A stretch of 64,000 nt of DNA from Bacillus velezensis (GCF_001461825.1 NZ_LLZC01000012.1:248001-312000), one strand, 5' to 3'. Positions 1-8,525 are shown, counted from the stretch's first letter. The notes: generated by a model not told the origin, from the sequence alone. Program-made: numbers and translations.

Positions 1-212
1 ACCAAATTAACACGATTGAAATGCCTAAAAGCCTTCCTCTCCCGCTGTTTTGATAACGGTTGGATTGAAATAAAGTTTTGGAAAACGATTAATATAAAGG
101 TCGATCAAAAGGTTAAAGAAGGGGATGCAGAGCGTGAAGTTATGTATTGCTCTCTTTATTGGACTTAAGCAATTTCATTCAGCTGAGGGATGCTACAGCT
201 TTCCTATCATAA
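1..212 (+). pseudogene. Tyrosine recombinase (phage-type integrase) remnant, frameshifted and truncated
   Basis: Frame 1 is open from the window edge and reads like the core-binding domain of a tyrosine integrase (RLKCLKAFLSRCFDNGW, then NINIKV-type residues). It runs into a stop at 166-168. The match continues in another frame from about 144 (LLSLLDLSNFIQLRDATA) to a stop at 210-212. One frameshift near 140-145 therefore separates the two parts. The catalytic domain, with its Arg-His-Arg-Tyr residues, is absent. The family call rests on recalled similarity only; the 5' end is outside the window. Confidence 0.45.
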
Positions 213-409
213 ATGAGAATGAAGCTGACTATGTGCTGAAGCGTAAGGTAAATATCATGAAAAAGGCTGAGAAACATCACGAGCAAAGGCTTCAGGAATA
301 CAAGGAACAGAATATTAGATTTGCCACTGAGGAGGAGGAAGTATTTATTAGACTCTTCTACACGCAGCAAGAACTTGATATCTTTGCCGGCTATGACTTG
401 GGAGTTTAG
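125..409 (+). other. Unrecognised ORF, probably remnant coding sequence
   Basis: A 94-codon frame whose first third overlaps the integrase remnant in a different frame, so at most the part after about 213 is meaningful. That part is rich in Lys, Glu and Gln and ends IFAGYDLGV. An internal ATG at 258 has no good ribosome-binding site. I do not recognise the product. It may be the tail of another gene joined to the integrase remnant by deletion. Confidence 0.2.
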
Positions 410-480
410 AGGTTACACTTGCAGAATCTATATATGGAGCGGATGCGGCAATTATTCAATAAAAGGCACAAACTTTGTGG

Positions 481-508
481 GAGTCTCTTAATTGAGGCTC
501 TTCTTTTT
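481..508 (+). terminator. Rho-independent terminator
   Basis: GAGTCTC and GAGGCTC form a 7-bp stem (one G-U pair) around a short AT loop, followed by TTCTTTTTAT. It would end transcription from the remnant region ahead of hsdR. The stretch 509-635 shows nothing else I can support. Confidence 0.5.
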
Positions 509-649
509 ATCAATCAAAACTGATGTCGTAGCCTCGATATTTAAACAATAACTAATAAAACCCCACTTGGTTAAAGAATGAACCTAAACTAAGGAGCAGA
601 GTAGAAAAAAGAGCGATACATATTATTCCTAATTTTTGCATGATTATAG

Positions 650-655
650 TATAAT
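650..655 (+). promoter_or_regulatory. -10 box of the probable hsdR promoter
   Basis: TATAAT at 650-655 would start transcription near 662; no good -35 is seen. If this is the promoter, the in-frame ATG at 636 lies upstream of the transcript and the start must be the ATG at 693. Confidence 0.45.
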
Positions 656-692
656 AGACACAAACAACCTTTTAGGAAAACCGGTGATAACA

Positions 693-3600
693 ATGAGTGG
701 CAACTTTTCATTTTTTCAAGGGAAATGGGATGTACTTGCTAACTTGGGAGAGACAGCTGAGAGAAATGTATATCATGACCCCCATACAACAGTAATGAAA
801 CTGCGATTGTTCGCTGAAACACTAACTAAATTTATTCTTGCCGCTGAAAATATTAAAGAGGCATATGGTACAACACAAGTGGATCGCATTAACACTTTGC
901 GTCGGGAAAGGTTACTTGAGCCTGAATTAATTGATATATTAGAGGCTCTTCGTCGCAAAGGGAATGTAGCGATGCATGAAGCGGATTATGGAAAAGTAGA
1001 AGAAGCAAAGGCTTTGTTGAAATTAACGTTCCGCTTGTCCATTTGGTTCATGGAGGTATATGGTGATTGGGATTTTCAAGCACCAGAGTATACAGAACTT
1101 CAAGAACAAGTAGAACAGAGTACAGAAACACTTCAGCGAGAATATGAGGAGAAAGTCAAAAAGCTTGAAGAAGAATTAGAGGCAATTCGTCGACAGGCGG
1201 AAGTGGAACAAGAAGAGGTAAAAATCGAGCGTAAAAAAATATCCAAAAACTTTATGCGTCGACAACAATTAACTGAAGCTGAAACGCGTACGATTATTGA
1301 TGGAAAACTACGTGCTGTTGGATGGGAAGTAGACACAACTGTACTAAATCATCAAAAGAACGGAACGCTGCCAGAGAAAAATCGAAACATGGCAATTGCT
1401 GAATGGAAGGTCAATGGCGGCAGGATTGACTATGCGTTGTTTATTGGCTTAAAGCTTGTTGGCTTTATTGAAGCTAAGGCAAAAAAGAAAACGATTCCTG
1501 GCGCATTAGAAAGTCAAACAAAAGTGTATGCAAAAAATGTGGCACAAGTCGAAGATGAAGTCATCACACCTACAACAGGTGAATATAAAGTGCCGTTCTT
1601 ATACGCAACGAACGGCCGACCATACTTGAAACAACTTCAAGAAGAGTCGGGCATTTGGTTCTGGGATTCACGTAAACCGTTAGAACATGCTCGCCCATTA
1701 GAAGGCTGGCATTCACCTGATGACTTGCAGCTTCTTCTTAGTCAAGATGATAAGGATGCGAATAAACGGTTAGAAGAAGAGGATATTACGAAGTTTGGTT
1801 TGCGTCATTATCAGCAAAGAGCGGTACTTTCCGCTGAAGAGGGATTAAAAGAAGGGCAACGAAGAATGCTTATTGCGATGGCAACTGGAACTGGGAAAAC
1901 TCGTACAGCTATCGCCCTCATGTATCGCTTAATTAAGTCCAAAAAATGTCGTCGTATTCTTTTTCTTGTAGACCGTAATTCGTTAGGAAAACAGACAGAG
2001 GATGCACTTAAGGATACAAAGATTGAAGGCTACTCATTTGCTGATATATACGATGTAAAGTCTTTAGAAGACATGTCTCCAGAAGTTGAAACGAAGGTGC
2101 AAATTGCGACGGTGCAGGGAATGGTTAGAAGACTTTTCTATAGCGATAACGAAAAGCTTCCAAGTGTCGGGCAGTATGATTTCATCATTGTAGATGAAGC
2201 ACATCGTGGCTATACAAGTGACAAAGAAATGACAGAGGAAGAATTAGAATTCCGTGATCAGAATGATTATATTAGTCAATATCGGCGCGTTATCGATTAT
2301 TTTGATGCGGCATGTTTAGGGCTTACCGCAACACCTGCTCTACATACAACAGACATTTTCGGTATGCCAATTTTTAAATATTCATATAGCGAAGCAGTGT
2401 TGGACGGATATCTAGTGGACCATGAGCCCCCTTATTTGTTTAAAACAGAACTTTCACAAGTGGGCATCACCTTTGAAAAAGATGAGGAAGTAGAAGTATA
2501 TGATGTTGATAAAGGGGAGATTCAACTAGAAAAGGTAGAAGATACTGTGCACTTTGAAGTGGAGCAGTTTAATAAAAAAGTCATTACAGAACCGTTTAAC
2601 CGTGCAGTTTTAAATAAATTAGTTGATTATATTGACCCTGCAGGTAAAGAAAAAACGCTCATCTTTGCAGCTACTGATCAACACGCAGATCTTGTTGTTC
2701 GCTTATTAAAAGAAGCATTTAAAGAACGTGGTGATGACATTGAAGATGATGCCATTATGAAAATCACTGGCTATATCTACAAGCCATTAGATGCCATTAA
2801 AAGGTTTAAGAACGAGCGGCTGCCAAATGTCGTTGTAACGGTTGATTTACTCACCACAGGCATTGACGTTCCTCCAATAACAAATCTAGTATTCTTACGG
2901 CGTATACAGTCTCGTATTCTTTATGACCAAATGCTTGGACGTGCAACCCGTCTTTGTCCCGACATTGGAAAAACACACTTTAACATTTACGATGCAGTGG
3001 GCATCTACGATAAATTGCAAAGCTATACAGAGATGAAACCTGTTGTAAAGAAACAAAATTACAGTATCGGTGAACTATATGAATCACTTGCCAATGCTAC
3101 TGCAGAAGATGAAGCTTCGTTTTATCGTGACCAATTGGCAGCGAAAATTCAGCGTCGCAAGCAAAGGCTGAATGAAGAAGGAAAACAAAAGTTTGAAGAA
3201 TTGTCGAATGGAAAAAATGTGGATGAGTGGGCGAAAGAAATTCAAACGTATACGCCACAAGAAGCAAAACAGCACAACATGTTATTTGAATATATGGAAG
3301 CCTATCGGGTAAAAGGCGAGAAACGATATATCTCCAACAAAGAGGATGAAGTAACAGATGTGGTTCGGGGATACGGTGAAGGAAACAAGAGACCAGAAGA
3401 TTATTTAGAAGGTTTCGTTCGTTTTATCCAAGAAAATATTAATGAAATTCCCGCTCTTCATCTTATTTGCACACGCCCGAAAGATTTAACAAGGCAGGAT
3501 TTACGAGAACTTATTACCATTCTAGAAACGAAAGGCTTTAAGCAATCTCATTTGCAGACAGCTTGGAAGCAGACAAAAAATGAAGACATTGCAGCAGACA

Positions 3601-3899
3601 TTATTAGCTTTATTCGCCAAGCTGCATTAGGTGAAGCACTAGTTGCCCATGAAGCACGTATTAAACAAGCGATGCAAAAAGTGTATTCACTGCATGATTG
3701 GACTCCAAGACAGAAGAAATGGTTAGAGAGAATAGAAAAGCAATTACTTAAAGTGCCTGTATTAGCACCAACTGCAGAAGAGGCATTCTCGGAAGAACCA
3801 TTTAAAACTCCGGGCGGCTATAAATTGCTGAAGCGGGAGTTCGGTGACTATATTGACGCGGTTGTTACCACTATAAATGAGAACCTTTATATTAGTTAA
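693..3899 (+). CDS. hsdR: Type I restriction-modification system, restriction subunit HsdR (EcoEI-like)
   Basis: The motor and nuclease subunit that translocates and cleaves unmodified DNA as part of the HsdR-HsdM-HsdS complex. From ATG 693 it has 1068 residues. In order: a DUF4145-like N-terminal region (about 10-110), a Glu-rich coiled coil (about 125-190), a PD-(D/E)xK nuclease core (Asp246 and EAK at 260-262), then helicase motifs ATGTGKT (397-403), DEAH (501-504), LTATP (544-548) and GRATR (749-753), and an EcoEI-type C-terminal helical domain. ATG 693 follows GGTGAT and lies downstream of the TATAAT at 650; an in-frame ATG at 636 would precede the transcript. It is separated from hsdM by a terminator and a possible second promoter. 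All key motifs are present, so it is probably functional. Confidence 0.93.
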   Translation: MSGNFSFFQGKWDVLANLGETAERNVYHDPHTTVMKLRLFAETLTKFILAAENIKEAYGTTQVDRINTLRRERLLEPELIDILEALRRKGNVAMHEADYGKVEEAKALLKLTFRLSIWFMEVYGDWDFQAPEYTELQEQVEQSTETLQREYEEKVKKLEEELEAIRRQAEVEQEEVKIERKKISKNFMRRQQLTEAETRTIIDGKLRAVGWEVDTTVLNHQKNGTLPEKNRNMAIAEWKVNGGRIDYALFIGLKLVGFIEAKAKKKTIPGALESQTKVYAKNVAQVEDEVITPTTGEYKVPFLYATNGRPYLKQLQEESGIWFWDSRKPLEHARPLEGWHSPDDLQLLLSQDDKDANKRLEEEDITKFGLRHYQQRAVLSAEEGLKEGQRRMLIAMATGTGKTRTAIALMYRLIKSKKCRRILFLVDRNSLGKQTEDALKDTKIEGYSFADIYDVKSLEDMSPEVETKVQIATVQGMVRRLFYSDNEKLPSVGQYDFIIVDEAHRGYTSDKEMTEEELEFRDQNDYISQYRRVIDYFDAACLGLTATPALHTTDIFGMPIFKYSYSEAVLDGYLVDHEPPYLFKTELSQVGITFEKDEEVEVYDVDKGEIQLEKVEDTVHFEVEQFNKKVITEPFNRAVLNKLVDYIDPAGKEKTLIFAATDQHADLVVRLLKEAFKERGDDIEDDAIMKITGYIYKPLDAIKRFKNERLPNVVVTVDLLTTGIDVPPITNLVFLRRIQSRILYDQMLGRATRLCPDIGKTHFNIYDAVGIYDKLQSYTEMKPVVKKQNYSIGELYESLANATAEDEASFYRDQLAAKIQRRKQRLNEEGKQKFEELSNGKNVDEWAKEIQTYTPQEAKQHNMLFEYMEAYRVKGEKRYISNKEDEVTDVVRGYGEGNKRPEDYLEGFVRFIQENINEIPALHLICTRPKDLTRQDLRELITILETKGFKQSHLQTAWKQTKNEDIAADIISFIRQAALGEALVAHEARIKQAMQKVYSLHDWTPRQKKWLERIEKQLLKVPVLAPTAEEAFSEEPFKTPGGYKLLKREFGDYIDAVVTTINENLYIS

Positions 3900-3903
3900 C
3901 AAT

Positions 3904-3928
3904 GTGCCTCTTCATAGGGGCACTTTTT
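3904..3928 (+). terminator. Terminator after hsdR
   Basis: GTGCCTC pairs with GGGGCAC around TTCATA, followed by TTTTT. A TATAAT at 3933-3938 just beyond it could be the -10 box of a separate hsdM-hsdS promoter. Confidence 0.6.
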
Positions 3929-4031
3929 AAGTTATAATAGATAAGTTACTTTACCTTTGATTTTCACTTTAATGAGGTTTGAATGAGAATCCAAAATTAA
4001 AATATACTCGGAGTTAGCAGGAGGCTGAAAA

Positions 4032-5462
4032 ATGAACAACCAAGAAATTGTTCAAAAACTATGGAATTTATGTAATGTGTTACGTGATGATGGGATTACC
4101 TATCAGCAATATGTAACAGAGTTAACCTACTTATTATTCCTCAAAATGATGAAGGAGCAGGAAACAGAAGGTGTGATTCCAGAAGGAAATCGATGGGATG
4201 ATTTGTTAGATAAAGAAGGTTTGGAATTAAAGACATTTTATCAGCGATTGTTACTTGAATTAGGAAGCGGTGAAAATGAGCGGCTGCGTCTAATATACAG
4301 TGATGCTTCTACAAGTATTGCTGAGCCGAAAAACTTAGAGAAAATTATCAAATCAATTGATGCTCTTGATTGGTACAATGCGAAAGAAGAAGGACTGGGC
4401 AATCTTTATGAGGGATTGTTAGAGAAGAATGCCAGTGAAAAGAAATCAGGAGCGGGGCAATACTTTACGCCTCGTGTATTAATTGATGTGATGGTTCAAT
4501 TAATTGACCCGAAAATTGGTGAGCGGTGTGCTGACCCTGCAGCTGGAACATTCGGTTTCATGATTGCTGCAGACCAATATTTAAAGAATCAAACAGATGA
4601 CTACTTTGATATAGAACCACAAGAAGCCGAGTTCCAAAAGAAAGAAGCCTTTGTAGGTATGGAACTTGTTAAAGATACGCATCGTCTGGCACTCATGAAT
4701 GCTTTGCTTCATAATATCGAAGGTCGTTTGGAACAAGGAGACACGTTATCGGGTAACGGTAAATGGATGAAGAACTTTGACGTTATTTTAACGAATCCAC
4801 CGTTCGGTACAAAAAAAGGCGGAGAGCGTGTATCTCGTGATGATTTAACGTTTGAAACATCGAACAAACAGCTTAATTTCTTACAGTTGATTTATAACGC
4901 TTTAAAAGATGATGGAAATGCAAGAGCAGCGGTTGTCTTGCCCGATAATGTGTTGTTTGAAAGTGGTATTGGTACGCAAATTCGTCGTGATTTAATGAAT
5001 AAATGTAACTTACACACGATTTTACGATTACCAACAGGGATTTTCTATGCTCAAGGTGTTAAAACAAACGTCTTATTCTTCACAAGAGGAACAACAGACC
5101 AAGATAATACGAAAGATGTTTGGGTATATGACCTTCGTACAAATATGTCCTCGTTTGGAAAGCGTAATCAGCTAACAATGGCTCATTTTGAAAACTTCAT
5201 GAAGGCATATGTAGCAGAAGACCGCTCTAAAGTGGAAGATGAACGTTGGAATAAGTTTACACGAGAAGAAATTACGAAAAAGGATGATAGTTTAGATATT
5301 GGATTGATTGCGGATGAATCATTATCTTCATATGAAAACTTACCAGACCCGATTGAATCAGCAGAGGAAGCGATTGTGAAACTTCAGCAGGCGATGGATT
5401 TATTAGGTGAAGTAGTTGAGGAGTTACGTGCTGTTGAAGAGGATGGGGTGGTCAGAAAATGA
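4032..5462 (+). CDS. hsdM: Type I restriction-modification system, DNA methyltransferase subunit HsdM
   Basis: N6-adenine methyltransferase subunit that protects host DNA and is required with HsdS for cleavage. 476 residues, usual length for the family. The N-terminal helical HsdM domain is followed by the AdoMet-binding motif ADPAAGTFGF (167-176) and the catalytic TNPPF (254-258), the N6-adenine signature. The start follows a strong AGGAGG at 4019-4024. Its stop overlaps the hsdS start in ATGA, which suggests translational coupling. Confidence 0.95.
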   Translation: MNNQEIVQKLWNLCNVLRDDGITYQQYVTELTYLLFLKMMKEQETEGVIPEGNRWDDLLDKEGLELKTFYQRLLLELGSGENERLRLIYSDASTSIAEPKNLEKIIKSIDALDWYNAKEEGLGNLYEGLLEKNASEKKSGAGQYFTPRVLIDVMVQLIDPKIGERCADPAAGTFGFMIAADQYLKNQTDDYFDIEPQEAEFQKKEAFVGMELVKDTHRLALMNALLHNIEGRLEQGDTLSGNGKWMKNFDVILTNPPFGTKKGGERVSRDDLTFETSNKQLNFLQLIYNALKDDGNARAAVVLPDNVLFESGIGTQIRRDLMNKCNLHTILRLPTGIFYAQGVKTNVLFFTRGTTDQDNTKDVWVYDLRTNMSSFGKRNQLTMAHFENFMKAYVAEDRSKVEDERWNKFTREEITKKDDSLDIGLIADESLSSYENLPDPIESAEEAIVKLQQAMDLLGEVVEELRAVEEDGVVRK

Positions 5463-6871
5463 GTAAGACACAAAAGACCATCGAAGAGTTGATGGAAGAA
5501 GTGGTAGTGCCACATGAGGAACAACCTTATCAAGTGCCAGAGAATTGGATGTGGGTTAATTCAGGACACATATTGAACTTCATAGGTGGGGGTACACCTT
5601 CGAAGAGTAATAGTGATTATTGGAATGGAGATATTCCGTGGGCTACAGTAAAAGATATTAAGAATGGGTATTTATCATCTACAATAGATTATATTACGGT
5701 TGAAGGTTTGGAAAACAGTTCGGCTACTATGGCATCACCAAATGAACTCTTATTAATTACAAGAATGTCTCCTGGTAAGAGTGCAATAACAAAGATATCG
5801 ACAACCATTAATCAAGATTTAAAAATAGTCAGACCAAAAATTGAAATACTGCCTTATTTTTTGTGGTTATTTTTTACAATGAATACCCCGTTAATTGAAT
5901 CGATGTCAACAGGCTCTACTGTTAAAGGTATACAAGTAGAGAAACTTAAAAAAATCACTTTCCCACTGCCACCATTTAATGAACAAAAACGGATTGCTGA
6001 TAAAGTGGAGCGGCTTTTAAGTAAAATTGAAAAAGCAAAGCAGTTGATTGAGGAAGCAAAGGAAACGTTTGAACTTCGTCGAGCGGCTATTTTAGATAAG
6101 GCGTTTCGTGGAGAGTTGACTAGGAAGTGGAGAGGTGAGAATCATAAGAAATCATCAGATACTGAAGTGGTTCAAACGGACAAAACGTTATATAATCTAC
6201 CTTTTAACTGGAAATGGGTTGATTTGGATACAGTATGTGAGAAAATAACGGATGGTACACATCACAGCCCAAAATCTTATCCTTCTGGAGATTATATGTA
6301 TATAACAGCAAAGAATATTAAAAAACAAGGTATTCTTTTAGATAACGTTACTTATGTATCGAAAGAAGTTCATCAAGAAATATACAATCGCTGTGATGTG
6401 AAGAAAGGTGATGTTCTTTATATTAAAGATGGGGCGACTACAGGAATAGCAACAGTAAATCAAATAACCGAAGAGTTTTCGCTTTTATCCTCCGTGGCGT
6501 TATTAAGACCCAAAAGGAATGTTTTGGCAGCTAAGTATTTGATGTACTGCCTTAATTCACCTTCTACAAAGAGCAGGATGTTGGGAATGATATCTGGTAA
6601 TGCAATTACCCGTTTAACTTTAAAAAAGATTAAACAAGGCATAATACCATTACCACCATTTAATGAACAGGAGGTTATAGTATCAATTTTAGAAAAAGTA
6701 AATTCAGTTGATGAACAATTAGACTATGTTACTAATCTTGAAGACAATATAAACAACTTAAAACAATCTATCCTCTCTAAAGCTTTTCGTGGTGAACTAG
6801 GAACAAATAACCCAAGTGAAGAAAACGCAATTGAATTATTAAAAGAAGTGCTACAAGAACAAGTAAAATAA
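5459..6871 (+). CDS. hsdS: Type I restriction-modification system, specificity subunit HsdS
   Basis: Sets the recognition sequence of the complex. 470 residues with two target recognition domains (about 20-170 and 245-400). Each is followed by a conserved helical spacer starting PLPPFNEQ and ending KAFRGEL. The two recognition domains differ from each other, as expected for a bipartite DNA target. A 17-bp identical DNA repeat (5969-5985 and 6653-6669) lies in the two spacers. No frameshift or stop is visible, so the system should be active; its target cannot be read from sequence. Confidence 0.94.
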   Translation: MSKTQKTIEELMEEVVVPHEEQPYQVPENWMWVNSGHILNFIGGGTPSKSNSDYWNGDIPWATVKDIKNGYLSSTIDYITVEGLENSSATMASPNELLLITRMSPGKSAITKISTTINQDLKIVRPKIEILPYFLWLFFTMNTPLIESMSTGSTVKGIQVEKLKKITFPLPPFNEQKRIADKVERLLSKIEKAKQLIEEAKETFELRRAAILDKAFRGELTRKWRGENHKKSSDTEVVQTDKTLYNLPFNWKWVDLDTVCEKITDGTHHSPKSYPSGDYMYITAKNIKKQGILLDNVTYVSKEVHQEIYNRCDVKKGDVLYIKDGATTGIATVNQITEEFSLLSSVALLRPKRNVLAAKYLMYCLNSPSTKSRMLGMISGNAITRLTLKKIKQGIIPLPPFNEQEVIVSILEKVNSVDEQLDYVTNLEDNINNLKQSILSKAFRGELGTNNPSEENAIELLKEVLQEQVK

Positions 6872-6880
6872 GTAAGAGAA

Positions 6881-6908
6881 GGCATCTAAATTAATTGGGT
6901 GCTTTTTC
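6881..6908 (+). terminator. Weak terminator after hsdS
   Basis: GGCATC and GGTGCT-type arms (5-7 bp with G-U pairing) around an AT loop, followed by TTTTT. The stretch 6909-7190 is AT-rich with several TATAAT-like words but no gene I can support. Confidence 0.35.
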
Positions 6909-7190
6909 TGGTTGCCTTTATAATTGGCTTTACTGTTTAAGCTTTTTGGATATTAAGCACGGTCATTCATATTCGACTCAAATAATAGGTATAATTTAGT
7001 GCGGAAAAATGATAAAAAGTATTGTAATAAACTGTGGTAATTCGATAATGATAACCGATAACAGAGGTGTATCCTATTAGACTATTGTGAAAGGGTGTAC
7101 ATCGTTTTTTATAATGTTGTTTTCGATAAGCTATTTGTTTCAAAAGGTACATTTTTTGGGACGCATATAATGAAACGGTTGAATAAGGGT

Positions 7191-7285
7191 TTGTATAGTC
7201 TCATATGGTATACAACTGAATTTTGAAACGTATCATATTTGTTGCTGATCTTTTGATACGAGTTCGATACGATAAGAGTATCAAA
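7191..7285 (+). promoter_or_regulatory. Putative res site array for the downstream serine resolvase
   Basis: Three inverted repeats follow one another: TTGTATA / TATACAA (7191-7197, 7209-7215), CGTATCA / TGATACG (7229-7235, 7254-7260) and TTCGATAC / GTATCAAA (7263-7270, 7278-7285, one mismatch). Half-sites share a TTTGATAC-like core. Serine resolvases of the Tn3 type act at res sites with three subsites of paired inverted half-sites, commonly just upstream of their own gene. The assignment is inference from layout; spacings vary from 23 to 32 bp. Confidence 0.4.
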
Positions 7286-7305
7286 TAACAAGGTGGATTT
7301 AACCA

Positions 7306-7907
7306 GTGGACAACAAAGAATTTGGATACGTTAGTGTAAGTAGCAAAGACCAAAATGAAGCACGACAACTGGATAGTATGTATGCTCTTGGAATTGATGA
7401 GCGTGATATTCATATCGATAACAAAGCGGGAAAGACTTCAATAGACCTCAATACCAAGCTTTGAAATTGCGTTTGCGTAATGGAGATACGTTATACATAC
7501 ATTCATTAGATAGGCTAGGTCGTAACAAAGAGATGATTTTAAACGAGTGGAAAGATATCACACAGAACATCTAAGCACATATTGTTGTAGTTGATATGCC
7601 ATTGTTGGATACACGGAAATACAATGAATCCATCGGTTCTTTCGTGGCTGACTTGGTGTTACAGGTATTATCATGGGTTGCTGAAGAAGAGAGAACGAAG
7701 ATTAAGACTCATCAAGCTGAAGGGATAGCTGCAGCTAAGGCACAGGGCAAACACCTTGGAAGACCTAAAACAACTATTACAACTGAGTTTGAGCAGGCTT
7801 ATAAACGATGGAAAGCAAGAGAAATTACAGCGGTTGAAGCAATGAAGAGATCAAGTATGACTAAGGCTACATTCTATCGCAAGGTTAAAGAATATGAAAC
7901 AAGCTAA
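7306..7907 (+). pseudogene. Serine recombinase (resolvase/invertase family), broken by a frameshift and a stop
   Basis: GTG 7306 follows AAGGTGG and opens FGYVSVSSKDQNEARQL, the N-terminal catalytic motif. The usual Arg before the catalytic region (GYxRVSS) is Ser here. The frame runs to a stop at 7462. One T appears lost from a run at 7437-7438: restoring it gives a KTFNRPQY motif and continues through SLDRLGRNK. An in-frame TAA at 7572-7574 interrupts the gene again. The last 103 codons (7596-7907) hold the E-helix and a helix-turn-helix (GKHLGRPK onward). Full-length relatives are about 190-200 residues. Not functional as read. Confidence 0.8.
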
Positions 7908-7947
7908 AGGATTCCTATAACTTCTCTCTTTCTTTAATATAAAGAAT

Positions 7948-7971
7948 ATGTGGGGATGTTTCCACATTTTC
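7948..7971 (+). terminator. Terminator after the resolvase pseudogene
   Basis: ATGTGG and CCACAT arms around an 8-nt loop, followed by TTTT. Confidence 0.45.
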
Positions 7972-8086
7972 ACTGGGGGCATGAAAGGGATAAACCTATA
8001 GTCGGCTCATCCACACACCATGAAAAAAATAACTTGTCGAAACGAATCTAATTCTAGTCCATCTCAAATTACATTATTTTAAATGA

Positions 8087-8251
8087 TCAATCCCTATCCT
8101 GTTCTTTGTTGCAGTCTGGACATTTCCATTTAATAATCCTATCAGCTTCTAAAGTTTACAACGATTTTTCGACATTCTGCGATTCTTTCGGAATAGGTTC
8201 TCCTTGCAAATCAGCATTGCAATATGGACAGCATTCTTTGTTATCTCTCAT
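8087..8251 (-). pseudogene. Small zinc-ribbon protein gene interrupted by a stop codon
   Basis: Read on the minus strand from ATG 8251, the frame encodes MRDNKECCPYCNADLQGE, then an in-frame TAA (plus positions 8156-8158), then resumes and ends IKWKCPDCNKEQDRD at 8087. The two CPxC knuckles on either side of the stop form a plausible zinc ribbon, so the stop most likely broke a gene of about 54 residues. A minus-strand promoter-like pair (TTGACA, 17 bp, TTAAAT) lies 44 bp upstream. The family is not recognised; the function is unknown. Confidence 0.4.
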
Positions 8252-8294
8252 GACCACTCTTTTAAATAAATACCTTTACCTTTTAATATAGCAG

Positions 8295-8323
8295 ATTTAA
8301 GTACAACTGTATTACCTTGTCAA
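8295..8323 (-). promoter_or_regulatory. Promoter for the minus-strand zinc-ribbon gene
   Basis: On the minus strand, TTGACA (plus 8318-8323), a 17-bp spacer and TTAAAT (plus 8295-8300) lie just upstream of the ATG at 8251. The -10 matches consensus at four of six positions. The rest of 8324-8476 shows no gene. Confidence 0.4.
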
Positions 8324-8476
8324 TAGGGTTGTTTTCTACTATATGAATGTTTGAATTGTACAGCATAAGCAAATATAATCGAAAGTAAGTCAATCGGTCA
8401 AAGTTCGGCAAGTGACCGTTATACATGAACCTAAATAAATAGCGATATATAGGGCGCTGGTGGCGAAAGCCATAGT

Positions 8477-8521
8477 GGCCTTCTAAGCCGTCGGTCGGGA
8501 GTTCGAATCTCTCCTGGGACG
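8477..8521 (+). other. 3' fragment of tRNA-Arg(TCT): right attachment site of the integrated element
   Basis: The sequence contains a 7-nt anticodon loop CTTCTAA (anticodon TCT), the 3' arm of the anticodon stem, a variable loop, a complete T-arm with TTCGAAT, and a 3' acceptor strand CTGGGAC plus discriminator G. The 5' acceptor strand (which should read GTCCCAG) and the D-arm are missing: the DNA upstream does not pair. It therefore cannot make a tRNA and is best read as an att site left by integration at the 3' end of a tRNA-Arg gene. Confidence 0.75.
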
Positions 8522-8525
8522 TATA

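Larger units (their letters stand above)
1..8521. mobile_element. Right part of an integrated element (genomic island) ending in a tRNA-Arg fragment
   Basis: Seen: an AT-rich block with an integrase remnant, a restriction-modification operon, a broken resolvase and a broken zinc-ribbon gene, ending exactly where a 3' tRNA-Arg(TCT) fragment begins (8477-8521). To the right, gene order is ordinary Bacillus backbone. Known: elements that insert at the 3' end of a tRNA gene leave an intact tRNA at one junction and a displaced 3' copy at the other. Inferred: 8477-8521 is the right attachment site and the left end lies outside the window. The element looks degenerate, since both recombinase genes here are broken. 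Confidence 0.6.

Noticed and set aside
8106..8291. Plus-strand 61-codon frame
   Set aside because: Antisense to the zinc-ribbon gene, which has paired CPxC motifs and a promoter; the plus frame has no ribosome-binding site.
578..8435. 11-bp repeat ATGAACCTAAA (578-588 and 8425-8435) as possible boundaries
   Set aside because: Too short to be significant and neither copy lies at a junction.
8440..8521. Functional tRNA gene
   Set aside because: Upstream sequence has no GTCCCAG acceptor strand or D-arm, so no cloverleaf can form.
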